From Agelas oroides (Eukaryota; Porifera; Demospongiae; Agelasida; Agelasidae): a stretch of DNA of 64,000 nucleotides. The translations under genes were made by a program, and so were the position numbers. The stretch spans positions 295,443 to 359,442 of the forward strand of contig OX422184.1 in assembly GCA_949130485.1 (NCBI GenBank), written 5' to 3'. Below the pieces are notes generated by a model, which saw only the letters and a program-made list of their open reading frames with translations, made no database searches and was not told where the DNA came from. Shown here piece by piece: positions 9,672-34,708 of the stretch. Numbering within the stretch: position 1 is the stretch's first letter; every line of letters begins with the position of its first letter.

Positions 9672-12600
9672 ATGAGTGACGTCCAGGTGGAGACAAAGGG
9701 GCGGAAGCAGCCAAGTGCTCTCAAGGACTTCCTCGCTGGTGGCGTCGGAGGAGTATGCCTTGTGGTGACTGGACATCCGCTGGATACCATCAAGGTACAA
9801 TTCTAGGGTAGTTTATAAGACCCTTCTGATGGAATCCAGACTAGTACAAGAGAGTCAATTATATCTCACCCGTAGTGCTTGCGACTGGAATCATAAATCT
9901 TGATAGATGGATTTTGATTGCTTGACTAATTGTTAACAGGGAAGACATGATGATGATAGCCACGCCTCCTTTTACACATTTGCTTTTTGCTCAGAGTTCA
10001 TCTTAGAAATACATTGATTGCTCAATCATTTTCCAACACAGGTGTAGGAGCCATTCCGGCTGGTCCGGTTTTGGCTGGACCACCGTTTTGGCTGGACCAC
10101 GCTTTTGGCAACTTAATGAAATTCATTATCAATCTATAGTAGGCATCCCTGTCCCACTGTACATGTGTGCTATAGCATTTTCAATGTACATATTACACAG
10201 TCACAAATGGCAAACATTGGCTTTTCCTGAGCATCTAAGCATCTATGCATGTAAGTGTGGTTGTGAAACAACTAGCTATAATATAGTTGCAATCATGAAG
10301 TGATATGGTAAGGTCCCAATTCATTGATTTTTTAGTTTCTCATCAGGTGCTTCCCCTGCACACAATGCGGGCGGGCGACTATTACCATTATGCATTTCTA
10401 CACCCAGCAGATATTTCTTACGAAAGAACTTAGCAAAGATGATGTCAGGAGGATCTGCGCTTGCATTATACGCCACTGCAGTTCTTTTGGATACTGTAGA
10501 CAGACACGTTTGTTAGCATTACGTTCATTGTTACGCTTATCCGGTTCGTTTGTTCATATGCGAAAATAAAAATAATGGTGACAAATTCTATCGCAGAAAA
10601 TTAGTATAGTTGCAATCGTAAAGTGATATGGTAATGGATAAATAAGGAACTTTAGTGCATGTAAGCATATAGCAAGACAGAATATTAAAAGCCTTTTTTG
10701 CATGTGCCTTTATATTCGGACCACTTTCAATTTTCTTTCTATGCCCGTGCAACAGCACAATGTATGGAAGACTATAACGAACGAACAGCCTTAGCTCATT
10801 TTGTTTGTTTACTGCATTGACAGCATACATTATACACTTCCTAGCTAGATGGTTTTATGTGAGTTCCTGAAAGTATCATGTGTTGCCTTATTTGGCAGTC
10901 TACAGTGTTCCACAAAAGACTTCATGATGTTGTATACATTTCAACAATATAGCTTACATGTACACAACATTTCTACAACATAGTTACAACCCCAAAACAA
11001 ATTAGCTTGTAGATTATGTTACTACCTTTTTCCTCCCTTCTACCACCCTGCCTCTCCTTTCCCTCTCCCCCTCACCCCCCCCCCCCCCCCCCCCTCTTTT
11101 CCACTCTTTCTCCCTCTCCCTCTTCACCCTCACTCTCCCTTTTTGCCCTCTCTCTCTTTCTCCCCCCCCCCCCCCCCCCCCTTCCCACCTCCTTCCATCT
11201 CTTCTTCTACTTCCCTCCTCCTTCCATCTCTTCCTCCCTTTCCCTCCTCCTTCCTCCTCCTTCCACCTCTTCTCCCCCTTCCCTCCTCCTTCCATCTCTT
11301 CTCCTCCTTCCCCCCCACCCTCCAGGTTCGTCTGCAGACGCAGCCCAAGCCAGCTCCAGGTGAGAAACCGATGTTCACTGGAACTTTCAACTGTGCTTAC
11401 AAGACCGTCAAAAATGAGGTGAACCATGTTGTAGGTCAGGAGTGAGGTTGTGGGGGAGAGTGAATTGAGAGTCGTTAGTGACAAATTATATAGCCATATA
11501 ACGCATCGTCACTTTTCCTTCTCCTCTCCCTCCTCCTCTCTGAATCATACATGCATATCATACACGTTAACTATAACTATAACTAAAATTAATGCCCTTT
11601 TAGTATGGCCTTGGAACTTTTAATCAAACTATTACTAGCTAAAATTATCCAGTGAACTGAAGACTCCAACTAAACCCTGCATTTACATCCCCCTCCCCCC
11701 CCCCTCCCCCCCCCCTCCCCCCCTACACACACATCCACCTACACATATATACACAAGGGGGTCACTGGGCTCTACAGAGGGATGTTGGCGCCATTACTTG
11801 GTGTCTCGCCACTCTTTGCCGTCTGTTTCTTGGGTTACGGCATTGGCAAAAAGTTGCAACAAAAAACACCTACTGATGTGCTCACGTGAGGGGGAGAGGA
11901 GGGAAACAGGGATGGAAAGAGGGATGGAGGGAGGGATGGAAGGGAGGGATAGACGAAAGGAGGGATGGAAGGGAGGGATAGAAGAAAGGAGGGATGGAAG
12001 GGAGAAAGGAGGGATGGAAGGAGGGAGGGACAGATGAAAGGAGGGATGGAAGGGAGGGATAGAAGAAAGGAGGGATGGAAAAAATGAGCAATGTAAGGGG
12101 AAGGAGGAAGGAAAGGAGAGAGAGAGGGAGAAACGGGGAGATAAGGGAGGAAACGAAGAGTGTAAAGATGGGGGGAAAGGGAGAGAGAAAGCGTGTAAAG
12201 AAAGAGGGTACCTCGGACTTTGTTTCAAGGCCTTAAGTTCACAAAGAGACTTTTCATGATCTGCAGGTTAGGGCAGCACTTCAAAGCAGGAATGATGGCA
12301 GGTGTGCTTACAACAGTCATCATGGCTCCGGGAGAACGGATTAAGTGCCTCATGCAGGTACATGTGAAGGGGTGAGGAATGCACATACCCTTCCTCTCAC
12401 CCTCCCTTCCCTCCTGCTTCAGATCCAGCAAGACTCACTTGGGAAGGCCCGATATTCTAGTTCCATTGATTGTGCAAAGCAGTTGTATCGAGAGGGAGGC
12501 ATCAGGAGTGTCTATAAAGGAACCATGGCAACATTGCTTAGAGGTCCTTATCTCCCTGTTTCTCCTTCTCTCCCATCTTTCCTTCCTCCCTCTCCTTACA

Positions 12601-13799
12601 TCGCTCATTTCTTCCATCCCTGTGTGTGTGATCATACCACACTTGTCTTCTCCACCTTCAGATGTTCCTGCCACTGGTATTTACTTCTGTGTTTACGAGT
12701 ATCTGCTGCGAACTTTGACCCCAAAAGGACAGAGGTACATATGAGCAATTGCAGCCTTGTTGCTGGCCCTTTGAGCAATGGAAAGTTGGGTGGGGTCTTG
12801 ATGATGAGGCTATCACATCCCTCTGTTAAAAGACAGTTTGATTCCAGCATGCATTGAACTGAGACGCATCCCGGCATGGTGGGTGGGTGACTCTATAACA
12901 TCTAGGCCTGCCTTTTAACCATCAAACTGTGTCTATGGATAAATGCCATCCATCCTCTGCTCCGATGTCAGGGCTCCGGTGGTTCAGTTGTTAAAAGCAT
13001 GTGACAGGCATTAAGAATACCCAGGCTCAAATCCTGGCCAGAGTTCAATGTTTTCTGATGCATGACACCTTCACTCATGCCAATGTTTTGTGTACATGCA
13101 TGCATCCCTCCCTTCCACACACATCACATAGCCGTGAAGAGCTAAGTCCGACACGTGTCCTGATTGCAGGAGGGGTGACAGGAATGGCAAACTGGACATA
13201 TGCCATTGCTCCCGACACACTCAAATCTAGGTTCCAAACAGGTATGTGCAGAAACTTATTCCTAACCACTTCTGTCCTAGTTCCATGTCACTTGTGGTAG
13301 AAAGATTTCTTGTTTCTCTGACAATGTCCATCTTTTTGAGAGTTTTAGTGGTGATTTTAATCATCCCCTACACACACACACACACACATACACACACACA
13401 CTTATAGCTCCTGAAGGAACATATAGTGGTATTAGGGATGTATTTAGAAATATGGTAAGTCAAGTCGTTACTACAATCACAGTGTATCTCTGTTTAGGAC
13501 GTACAAGCCTGAAGACCTTGCCCCCTATCCTTTTCTTGTCGCCTTATTTTTCCTCCCTCCCCTCCCTCCTCTTAGATGCGGACAGAAGGGCCCACGGCTC
13601 TCTTCAGAGGCCTCACCCCCATCATGTTAAGGGCTTTTCCTGCCAATGCAGTAAGTTACTGCCAAGTCATTAAGTTCTGAACTACATATGTCTAGTTTCA
13701 GTACACATGATGGTGTTACAACGTTGCTCCCTCCAGGCATGTTTCCTAGGTTATGAGGTTGCGATGAGGGCACTCAATTGGCTCCTACCAACTTGGTGA
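9672..13799 (+). CDS. SLC25A20: Mitochondrial carnitine/acylcarnitine carrier, copy 2
   Basis: A tandem paralogue of the preceding gene with identical intron positions. The exons are 9672-9794, 11326-11418, 11758-11885, 12267-12357, 12423-12543, 12662-12734, 13132-13241, 13408-13454, 13576-13650 and 13737-13799 (TGA), giving 307 aa. It has the short N-terminus ([12 protein letters not shown]) typical of the family. Signatures are [23 protein letters not shown] and [17 protein letters not shown] and the pair in LLRDVP match the residues known in mammalian SLC25A20, so this copy is the better candidate for the ancestral transport function. The third signature again lacks its first Pro (APD). 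The exon 5 donor (GAG-GTCCTT) is weak. Exon 2 differs from copy 1 at one base in 93, while exons 3 and 4 are much more diverged. Parts of introns 1 and 3 also align with copy 1, so the whole gene was duplicated as DNA. Confidence 0.92.
11035..11325 (+). repeat. Pyrimidine tract with poly-C runs
   Basis: About 290 bp of C/T, including two C-runs near 11077 and 11163, running into the exon 2 acceptor of carrier copy 2. Confidence 0.9.
11886..12215 (+). repeat. Purine-rich minisatellite after the exon 3 donor
   Basis: GGAGGGATGGAAGGGAGGGATAGAAGAAA-type units begin at the GTGAGG donor of exon 3 of carrier copy 2. Minus-strand pyrimidine-rich ORFs here are artefacts. Confidence 0.85.
12969..13042 (+). 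mobile_element. tRNA-like SINE head
   Basis: GGCTCCGGTGGTTCAGTTGTTAA (A-box-like) and CCAGGCTCAAATCCTGG (B-box-like) at tRNA-like spacing. It does not fold as a full functional tRNA by eye. Intron 6 of carrier copy 2. Confidence 0.5.
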
Positions 13800-14534
13800 C
13801 ATCACTGTTGCAGATCAGACTAATTATTACAAGATGTTGTACTAATATTTCAGGTAGCTCTATCCACTTAAAGCAGGTGTTTATCTACAGCAAGAGTTGC
13901 ACTTCTTTAGATTGTTTATTTTCATTGCATAAATGAAAACCATTGTGTAGAATTGAGAGAAACTCTTTTGATGAAGAAATTGTCACTCTATGGACTTCGA
14001 GAAATCACCATGATTTCCAGTGGGATCCGTAGCCTTAGGATCTTCCCATAATTTGATGTTGACTTAACAGCATCATGTCCTACATCATCCATCCATGATT
14101 TATAAATCTACATTGTAATACAGATTTACAAGTCCCCCACATGATTTTATGTCTCTATCGTGTGTAAAGCAGATGCAACGATTGGAAGAAACTGTAGATG
14201 CTGAAGTTTCTACTGTGTGTCGAGTGGGAAAGAAATTCCTCGGCACCCATAAAGTTGTCATAACACAGTTGTTACTGCTATAGTAGTGGTGTGAATGATT
14301 AGCCCTGGCCTATTCTTCTCAGTATTTTAAACTGGCCTTAGTTGCTGGGAATGTGGTTGACTCACAGTTTTCCACTGTTACTGCTTCACCAGAGGGTAGG
14401 TAGCAACTCCACAGCTGATTAAGTGCTCACTGCTGCATGCATCGTCTTCACCAGAGGGTAGCTGTTTCAGTCGTTTTGGAAATGAAAGTGGATACAGAGG
14501 TTTTCAGGTTGCTCGTCAAACTGTACAAGCAAGA

Positions 14535-14715
14535 AGTGAAATGAAGAGAAGGTTATCTGGTACCAACTTGAGCTCGGAAAATAACTTGCTGACGTTTCGA
14601 CTGAATGCTCCAGTCATCATCACTTTTGCCCTGATGACAACTGGAGCATTCAGTCGAAACGTCAGCAAGTTATTTTCCGAGCTCAAGTTGGTAACAGACC
14701 TTCTCTTCATTTATG
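14535..14715. mobile_element. Near-perfect palindrome, about 180 bp
   Basis: Arms of about 75 bp (AGAGAAGGTTATCTGGTACC, GACGTTTCGACTGAATGCTCC and so on, then the complement) around a small loop at CATCACTTTTGCCCTGATG. Foldback element class unknown; it does not carry the TAGYCTCG ends. Confidence 0.8.
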
Positions 14716-15704
14716 CAGAAGCCAACTGAGAAGCCACTGAAACAAGTGAAAAGTCAACTTATGTAAAAATAACCACGAGTCAGATTTAACACTGTTCACC
14801 AAAGCCTGCTTGTGTAACAATTTAATTAGTTTAAACAAGTGGACTTTTGCATATGGCACTTGTGCAGTTTGACAAGCTACCTGAAAACCTCTGTACCAAA
14901 AAAGTGAAAGTCAATTGTATGAGAGTTTAATGACATCCTTTTCAACAAGTTGTTTACTACCAGACAACTTGGTTAGGAGGGGGGAACTTCCAGAAGACCT
15001 CCTGGCACACATGGTGTTTCATGGCACGGGTCGTGTACGGTACCAAGCTCAAGTGCTAAGCACTGCATGATACGTGCCCATACATAAACTTTGTAGCAAT
15101 AATCTTGGTATGATTATCAGCCTGGAGTGAAGCTCTGTGCTGTCAGACAACTTAATTATTGTAAAGCTGACTTGCTAACTTATAGTTGGGCCATGAACAT
15201 CATGGTACCATATTACATTTGAGAAAACAGAAAACCTCAAAAGAATCATTATACAAATAGATAATTAAATTGTCTGCCATTATGTTGATAATTAACAACA
15301 CATTTCTACACTACTATACCAATTTTGGTCAGTTTTGTGACAGAAACATTGCAAGTAAACAGGATGATGCTGTTAAATTTGCTGCATTGTGCTGTCATGG
15401 TTAATGGATACAGAGCTACAGTTCAACCTGGTACAAACATCTCAAGTGTACACTGTGTTCACAACAGAGGCTGTATAAGATTATGTAACACAATACCAGG
15501 AGCCTTATGTGAATGGTTAGTGACTTTGAACAGAACTGTTTACTAAACATGTGGAGTTAGCTACTGGCATATCAGTATCCATACTGGTCAAGGGCAGAGT
15601 TGTCATGGTGATTAGGTTTGGTGTATTCATTATAGTGAATCAAAGTTAGAGATTTATTTTTGAATGCAAAAGTAAAAAGAAAGATACTTTCAGCAAAGGT
15701 AACT

Positions 15705-15900
15705 TTTAGATATAGCCTATATGTACAATACACAGCATACATGCAATGGTATTAACTATCCAGGGTTGTAAAATCTTGAGTTCAAGTTTTATAGCTATAG
15801 TTTAGACAACTGGACTTGGAAATGGAACTGAATTAACCTGAACCGAGACCTGCAGAACAAAACAGCAGAACATTGATACCATCACTACTGTCTCAGTTGA
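15705..15900. repeat. Block duplicated at 19440-19640
   Basis: ATAGCCTATxTGTACA, CACAGCATxCATGCA, TGAGTTCAA and GAACAxAACAGCAGAACAT occur in the same order in both places at moderate identity. Suggests an old segmental duplication around the 3' half of the Calx-beta gene. Confidence 0.6.
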
Positions 15901-16002
15901 GGATGAAGCCATGGTAGTTAGCATAGCACTTGACTTCAAGTATAAATTATGTGAGCAGGGTATGATTTCACTAGCTCCCTGAGTGCCCTGTCACCCATAA
16001 GC

Positions 16003-28871
<12,869 letters not shown>

Positions 28872-29729
28872 GGCACCTCTGACTCTCTCTCTCTGATAAC
28901 AGTCTCTTGGATGACTACGTTAGCACAACAGCAGGGTGGTTAGTGGGTCCTACACACTAGTGCAGTATGTTGTTGGTGGCTTAAATACTAGCTTCTGGAG
29001 CAGAAAATGGGATTCCCACCACCCATTTTGGCTTAATTGAAGACCTGTAAAAGTCATTGAATATTTCTATGCTATGGTAATGTCACTATAAGGTCAGTAC
29101 AGCATTGAGAAGCACACTGTCTTGTTTACTTTCTGGCGTGGGTTCAGTGTGTTGTAAACACAGGCCTATACAGTGTTATTTTGGTTCAAATATTCTGACA
29201 CATCTTAATTAGAATATTATTCCTGTAATGTTGTTAGTATGTAGTTTTAATTAAGCATAATTACACAAATTTAATTTTAGCAGGAGCTTATGAACCGTTA
29301 CGCGAGAAGGAGCGTCATACCCATCCTGTATCGAATCACACTTTCAAAACGAGCCTTATATGGATTTTAACTTACTCGTGTTAATAATGAGCTTTGGGGT
29401 TACTGCCGTGACTACTATGGATTCTCAAGAGCCCGCCTGCTGTTATAATATCCACCTGCTTGGTAGGTGCAAACATGCAGCTACCTTATAAGGCATGTTT
29501 TGGAGGCGCCAAATTCGGCAGAGGATGGGACCAACTAATGTATGGCAGTTTAATGCTCCTTCGCGGCATTTTAGCATAGATAATATACCTCCCCATCTAT
29601 GATTTTAGTAACGTTAATTAAATAGGTGATGTCAACATACAGGTACAAGCATGACATGTAGTGACTTGTACAATGAATGAATGAAGGAAAGGAACGAGGG
29701 AGAAAGGGTATGAGGAGATACGATAACTG
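28872..29729. other. Intergenic, Calx-beta 5' flank to ATG101 3' end
   Basis: Apart from the TATA-like element, no gene, tRNA or repeat family was recognised. The right part is AT-rich. Confidence 0.5.
28980..28990 (-). promoter_or_regulatory. TATA-like element of the Calx-beta gene
   Basis: The minus strand reads TAGTATTTAAGCC about 110 bp upstream of the signal-peptide ATG at 28871. The AT-rich TATTTAAG is a plausible TATA variant; weak evidence. Confidence 0.25.
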
Positions 29730-31588
29730 CTAGTATGCAAAAGTGTCTCTGATGAACTTTCTCACGGTTCCAGCAACTCCCTCTCCTCCTAACTCGTAGG
29801 TCACCTGAGCATGGAGTGAGGGTAAGTAGTGAGTGGAGAGGGAGAATGTGTGTGTGGGGGGGAGAGAAGTGATGAGAAGAAGACTAGAAGGAGAAGAGGA
29901 GAATGATGGCGGTGCATACTCTGTGGAGGTAAGGTTGGACTTGTGAAAAGCGGACATCAAACACATTTGGGAGATTCTCAAAAGTGGGGTTCCTGGGAAT
30001 GTACTCTGGCCGGTTCACCACCTCGGACACGTACAACACCTGTCAAGTGTATCATACTGCATCATTCAAAATCTGTTCTAATTATCAGAGAAAAATTGAA
30101 ATAGCTCTGACATACCATTTCTGCAAGGCTGTCTACCAGTTTCTGTTGGTGATCATGCCACTCTGAGGAAGAATCACGTGACAGTCACATGGTTATTACA
30201 TTCTTATTGTGCTCATTCAGATAGCCTCATACCCAAACTCTGCCCAGCTTTCCATAGGAGCTGGGTGGGACCTGGAAATGAGGCTACATTTCAAAATTGT
30301 GTCCTTCTTCTCTCACGTTCCTCCCCCCATCCCCACCTTGCTCATTGCCTGGCTCTATGACGGTCACCATCAGGTGCCACACCTCCCAGTTTACTGTCTC
30401 CGCTGGCAACAACCACCGTCCCTTCTTCCTCTCATAAAACTCCAGTGTAACCTGCATGTGTGTATATGTGTGTGCATGGGGAAGTATAAGAGAATGTGAG
30501 GGAGGTGAATATGTATGGAGAATGTGTGTGTGAGGGGTCACACCCAGTCTTTGGTCGCTTGCAGTATGAAAGAGGGTGAAGGCCTTGGAGATCTGATCAT
30601 GATTGTGCTATGATGTCAGGTGGACAGAGAGGATAGACACATGACGGTCCAGACATCCTCCCTCATATTATTTGCTTACTAAAAGCGGCAACAAATGTCT
30701 GGGAATGAGGCTACATTGTTTCATATTACCTTGCCAGATTTGGTAGTTCCTTGTTGGCATAGAGATGAGGAAAACCCTTCAATTTGTTGTGTTACCCATT
30801 GATCAAGGTCAGGAGAGGTACAACGCACCTAGTAGAAAGGAGGCAGGTAGGGGGTTAGTGAAGACAAAGGAGGGAGAGGGAGAAGATGGAGGGAGGGAGA
30901 GGGCAAAGATGAAGGGATGAATACGAAGGCAGATGAGATGCCTTCAGCACTACACAGATTATAACTATCAACATTATTACTGTGGTGCATTTGAGAGCAA
31001 GAAGCGTACGTAAGTGAAGTCAACAGTGGTACAGTCGACGTCCTCACTTCCAACTGTCCCCACAGAGAAAGTACCGCCCTGCTGGTTGCTGTATGAGTAC
31101 TGTTTAAGGTGTGTAGGGGTGAGGGTAGTAAGTGTGTAGGGTAGTAAGTGTGTAGGGTGAGGGTGGTAGGTGTGAGGGTAGTAAGTGTGTAGGGGTGAGG
31201 GTAGTAGGTGTGAGGGTAGTGTGTAGGAGTGAGCAATGAAATGTACTGCAAGCAATAAAAAGCTAGGCATTGCCTGGGAACAAGGCTAGAAGGTAACCCT
31301 AAGGCAACTAACCTTTCCAGTTGTTCGATGAAAGAGAATTGTATGAAATACAGCTTTGCATGTGTGTGAAGGGAGGGGGGGGGGGGGGGGGGTAGAGTAA
31401 ACAGATCAAGAATGAAGAGATGAAGGTTGCACCCATGTCATGGTTTCTACCTTTGCTCACTTCTTCCACTTGCCTTGGAGTCACAGTCTGTGAGAGAGGG
31501 AGAACGGATTTACCCAGATAAAAATTCTCTCTCCCTCCATCTCCACGCCCCCACTCACCAACTCCAGGTTGTGCGATCTAGTGTTCAT
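29730..31588 (-). CDS. ATG101: Autophagy protein ATG101
   Basis: Nine exons join in phase to give 217 aa, against 218 in human ATG101: 31588-31559 (ATG), 31487-31451, 31353-31313, 31099-31010, 30828-30730, 30451-30337, 30162-30116, 30039-29920 and 29804-29730 (TAG). ATG101 is a HORMA-fold subunit that binds ATG13 in the ULK1 autophagy-initiation complex. Family landmarks are visible throughout: FHRTTGK, the core VGTVGSEDVDCTTVDFTYVR, TLEFYERKKGRW followed by the WEVW motif, NRPEYIPRNP, NVFDVRFSQVQPYL and a C-terminal RKFIRDT. The VGTVG..DVDC block and LEFY..KK.RW..WEVW make the identification firm. The mini-exons of 30, 37, 41 and 47 bp are supported by homology and by phase. A weak point is the exon 8 donor (AGA-GTATGC). 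The gene is compact, with no large repeats in its introns apart from two degenerate foldback copies. Confidence 0.93.
30222..30286. mobile_element. Decayed foldback element, 65 bp
   Basis: TAGCCTCATACCCAAACTCTGCCCAGCTTTCC opposed to AGCTGGGTGGGACCTGGAAATGAGGCTA; flanks CATTCAGA and CATTTCAAA only roughly match. Intron of ATG101. Confidence 0.65.
30545..30713. mobile_element. Decayed long-subfamily foldback copy
   Basis: CAGTCTTTGGTCGCTTGCAG...GTGAAGGCCTTGGAG...GATGTCAGGTGGACAGAG...CTGGGAATGAGGCTA resembles the long elements at 43382 and 63586 in order and spacing, but the left end is lost. Confidence 0.5.
31095..31235. repeat. Minisatellite GTGTAGGGTGAGGGTAGTAA
   Basis: Six or so imperfect units of about 20-30 bp. 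On the minus (ATG101) strand it reads CTACCCTCACCC and lies upstream of exon 4. Confidence 0.8.
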
Positions 31589-32690
31589 CACCCCGATGCG
31601 CCGTATATATTCGACTCATCACCCAGGAGACGCCTCAGTCCTCGACTCTTCGACGCTGACGACGAGCTCGTTCCGTTTTAGTTTACTACAGTATAGTCTC
31701 GTTCCCATCCGCCATCCGCCTCTCTTCCTCACCTGGGAACGGGACCAATCCAATTGTGGGTGTGGCAGCTGAGCACCTCAGTTTGGCCCCTGTGCGTGTT
31801 TGGCCCGTGTGCGCATAGTCAGCTTGGCTGCATGGGCTCATCCTCTGCAAATGACAGAGAGAGTTGCAGGGAATGAAGCTACAGTGTGTCACTCTACATC
31901 TAGTGCAGTTGCTCTGTATCCAAAATTTTAATGCATGACAGAAAGTCAGGCATATGGGTTGCAGAACAAGTGCTAGTTTGAAGGCTTCCCAAAACAAAGA
32001 CATAAAACAAAACAAAAACAAGACAAAGAAAAAGCAAAGAGAACAACACTCAAAACTAAGAAAATGAGAAGACACAGAGAGTTAATACATTGTGCAACAA
32101 TATGAGATTTAAACGTAGCTGAAGATGTAAGTGGGATGGTTGGGGGTAGGGATTCCACAAAGAAACAACAGATATAAAAATGGAAAATCTATGAGAAACT
32201 TAATGTGTCCGTGGTACAAGTAACTGCTGATTGCTGATGTTCAAGGCCTGGTATTGGCCGATGCACCTTTGCATTGCATCAACCCACCCATCACACCCTT
32301 TGACTGCTGTGCATCTTCTTGCCCCATGTGCATACCTAGTCTTGTGAGACTAGTGCATAACTAACTTTTTTACATGGATGACCATTGAACCGTCTCTCTA
32401 CAAACAATAAAGCGGCCTATGCCACTGACTGTGCAGAACATGTTTTGGCCAACACCAGGCCTCATCAGCTGCACTATATTGCATTATAGTTTCTAATTAC
32501 TCTGAAGTTGATGCGAGCATTTTAAATTTTAGCTTTAAGAAACTATAAAGCCACACAAAACTAGAGTCCATATACATGAAACATCCTCATAAAATACACA
32601 CAAAGTTCTGATCTAGATATATTGTCACTATACTATATTACATTTCATAATAAAGGTGGCAATGGTGTGAAATATGTCCGACAAGATCTT
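31589..32690. other. Intergenic, ATG101 start to SAM-gene end
   Basis: Contains a partial foldback end near 31695-31745 (TAGTCTCGTTCCCAT, TGGGAACGGGACC) and a repeat fragment at 32425-32470 (GTTTTGGCCAACACCAGGCC) shared with 45110-45150. No coding exon recognised. Confidence 0.5.
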
Positions 32691-32759
32691 TTAGTCGGCC
32701 ACAAGCTTTGCATCGGCCCAGGCATTTCTGATGATGCTCTCTGCACGAGCAGCCTGTGT

Positions 32760-32810
<51 letters not shown>

Positions 32811-34652
32811 TTGGGGAGAGGTATTGAAATATTGAGCAATGGTTAGCATGTAGTCACACTCCACACAGACCTGCCTGTTGCCCTCCAAAGCTACTAAGCT
32901 ACGACCCATGCAAAAAAGTTAAACTTGAAACTTGTTTGCAAGGTGTTCTTAATTCAGGAATGTCCTGAAGGTTCTAGACTTGTATAATTATAACATTATT
33001 GTGAATCTATAAACGTATGATTTAGTCTCGCGAGATCAACTCTCTTGAAATCAACTCTCACGAGATCAACTCTCGCGAGATCAATTCTCCCGAGATCAAC
33101 TCAAATTTTCTTGAGATCAACTCATAGAGTTTTTAGAGGCTTGATCTCGTGAGAGTTGATCTCGAGAGAGTTGATCTCGAGAGATGACCCCGAACGTAGG
33201 TGTACGTACCTGAGGATGCATAATGGAGACTGGTTCTGGTTCCTCCCCGATACCACTGGCCTTGGCAGATCCGAGCTGACGATTGCCACTGTGTGTGTGT
33301 GTGTGTGTGAGGTGGGGGAGAAGCAGCGTGCATCGATCAGTAAAATCATTCATTACCTTTCTTTCACAATAGCATCTCCTTTTCTTCAGCAATTGGTCAG
33401 CACCCTTCTCCCCTGCTCTCAATTCCTCACCTACTTATAAGTAGCCTTTCCCTTCCCTCCCCCCAGCAACCACCTTCCTCCCACCCTCCCTCCTCACTCC
33501 CTCCTCCTCCCACCCTTCCTCCTTACCTCACAGCGTCCTTGTCGTCAGCGTAGATGAGGAGCTCTTGTCCCACGCAGAAGCAGCAACACTTGGGCTCCTT
33601 GCGCAGTTCCAGGTCCTTCAGGAAACGATAGTCAATGAACTGTGTCTCCACTGTGCATGTGTGTGTATGTGTGGGTGTTGCGGGCACAAGTCACATGACA
33701 GTCACATGACAATCAGACAATGGTCCCATGACATGCATACAAACTGTCACTGAAGATGAGAGTGCATGGTACATATAGCTAGCCTTGTCCCCAGGCTCAC
33801 ACATAGCTTGCACTTACAGAATAATTATTGCAGAACAATCTAGTGTCGAAAAGCTGGGTGGGAGCTTGGGAATGAGGCTTCTCATAGCCTTAAGCCCAAG
33901 CTTGTCTTTGAAGTTGTGAGACAAATTAATGACAGAAATCCTGGGGCATGAGTGAGTCACAAGAGGTCAAAGGTCACACTCAACAAGACAACAACCCCCT
34001 CACCATCTCCACAACAGTTGACAGGAGCCCTGTTCTTCCTCCACCTGATCCCCTGTCCCGTCACACGCCACTCAGTGGTCGCAACACAGCAGGGACAACA
34101 CAGCTGCAGGGATGGGAGGGTGGGAGGGTTGTCATCACACAGGCAGGCACACACACACACACCATCATCCCTCACACACTCACCTGGAAGCAGAATTCTC
34201 CGCAGTTATGATGGTACGCCAGGCTGAGCACAGGAGTTGTGCCATTCCAGAGTGATTTGCTACGATCGGCATCACGCTTGTGTTTCTTGAGCAGTTTCAG
34301 GTACTCCATGAAGATAATGCGATCACCCACAATGTTGATCCCTATCTCCCTTAGATGGCTTTCCTGTGAGGGTGTGGGAGGAGGAAGAGGGGTGAGGAGG
34401 AGAGGGGAAAGGAGACAGGGGAAGGGAGAGAGGGTGAGGAAGTTGCAGAACAAAGGGTTGAGGTAAGATTTCTACTGTTGCTGCCTTCAACTGGATCTCC
34501 ACCCCTCACATTCCCCACCCCTCCACCCCCTCACACCCTACCTCCAAGGCGAGCAGCACAGCTCCATTGATGTGGCTCTCTGTGAAAAGTTTTGCAAAGT
34601 GTTCCATTTTGATTGGCTTCAGGTACTTCTCAACCACATCATGCTCCGACCA

Positions 34653-34708
<56 letters not shown>

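Larger units (their letters stand above)
13800..16002. other. Intergenic region between carrier copy 2 and the Calx-beta gene
   Basis: Convergent 3' ends. It holds a strong palindrome (14535-14715) and a block shared with 19440-19640. No convincing exon was seen; a small plus-strand ORF at 15325-15546 has no recognisable domain. A missing terminal exon of the Calx-beta gene could lie here. Confidence 0.5.

Noticed and set aside
15325-15546. 73-codon ORF with several Cys
   Set aside because: No domain, signal or splice partner; intergenic.
32840-32920. Possible extra exon of the SAM gene (EGNRQVCVEC)
   Set aside because: Including it breaks the phase between the well-supported exons at 33210 and 32753.
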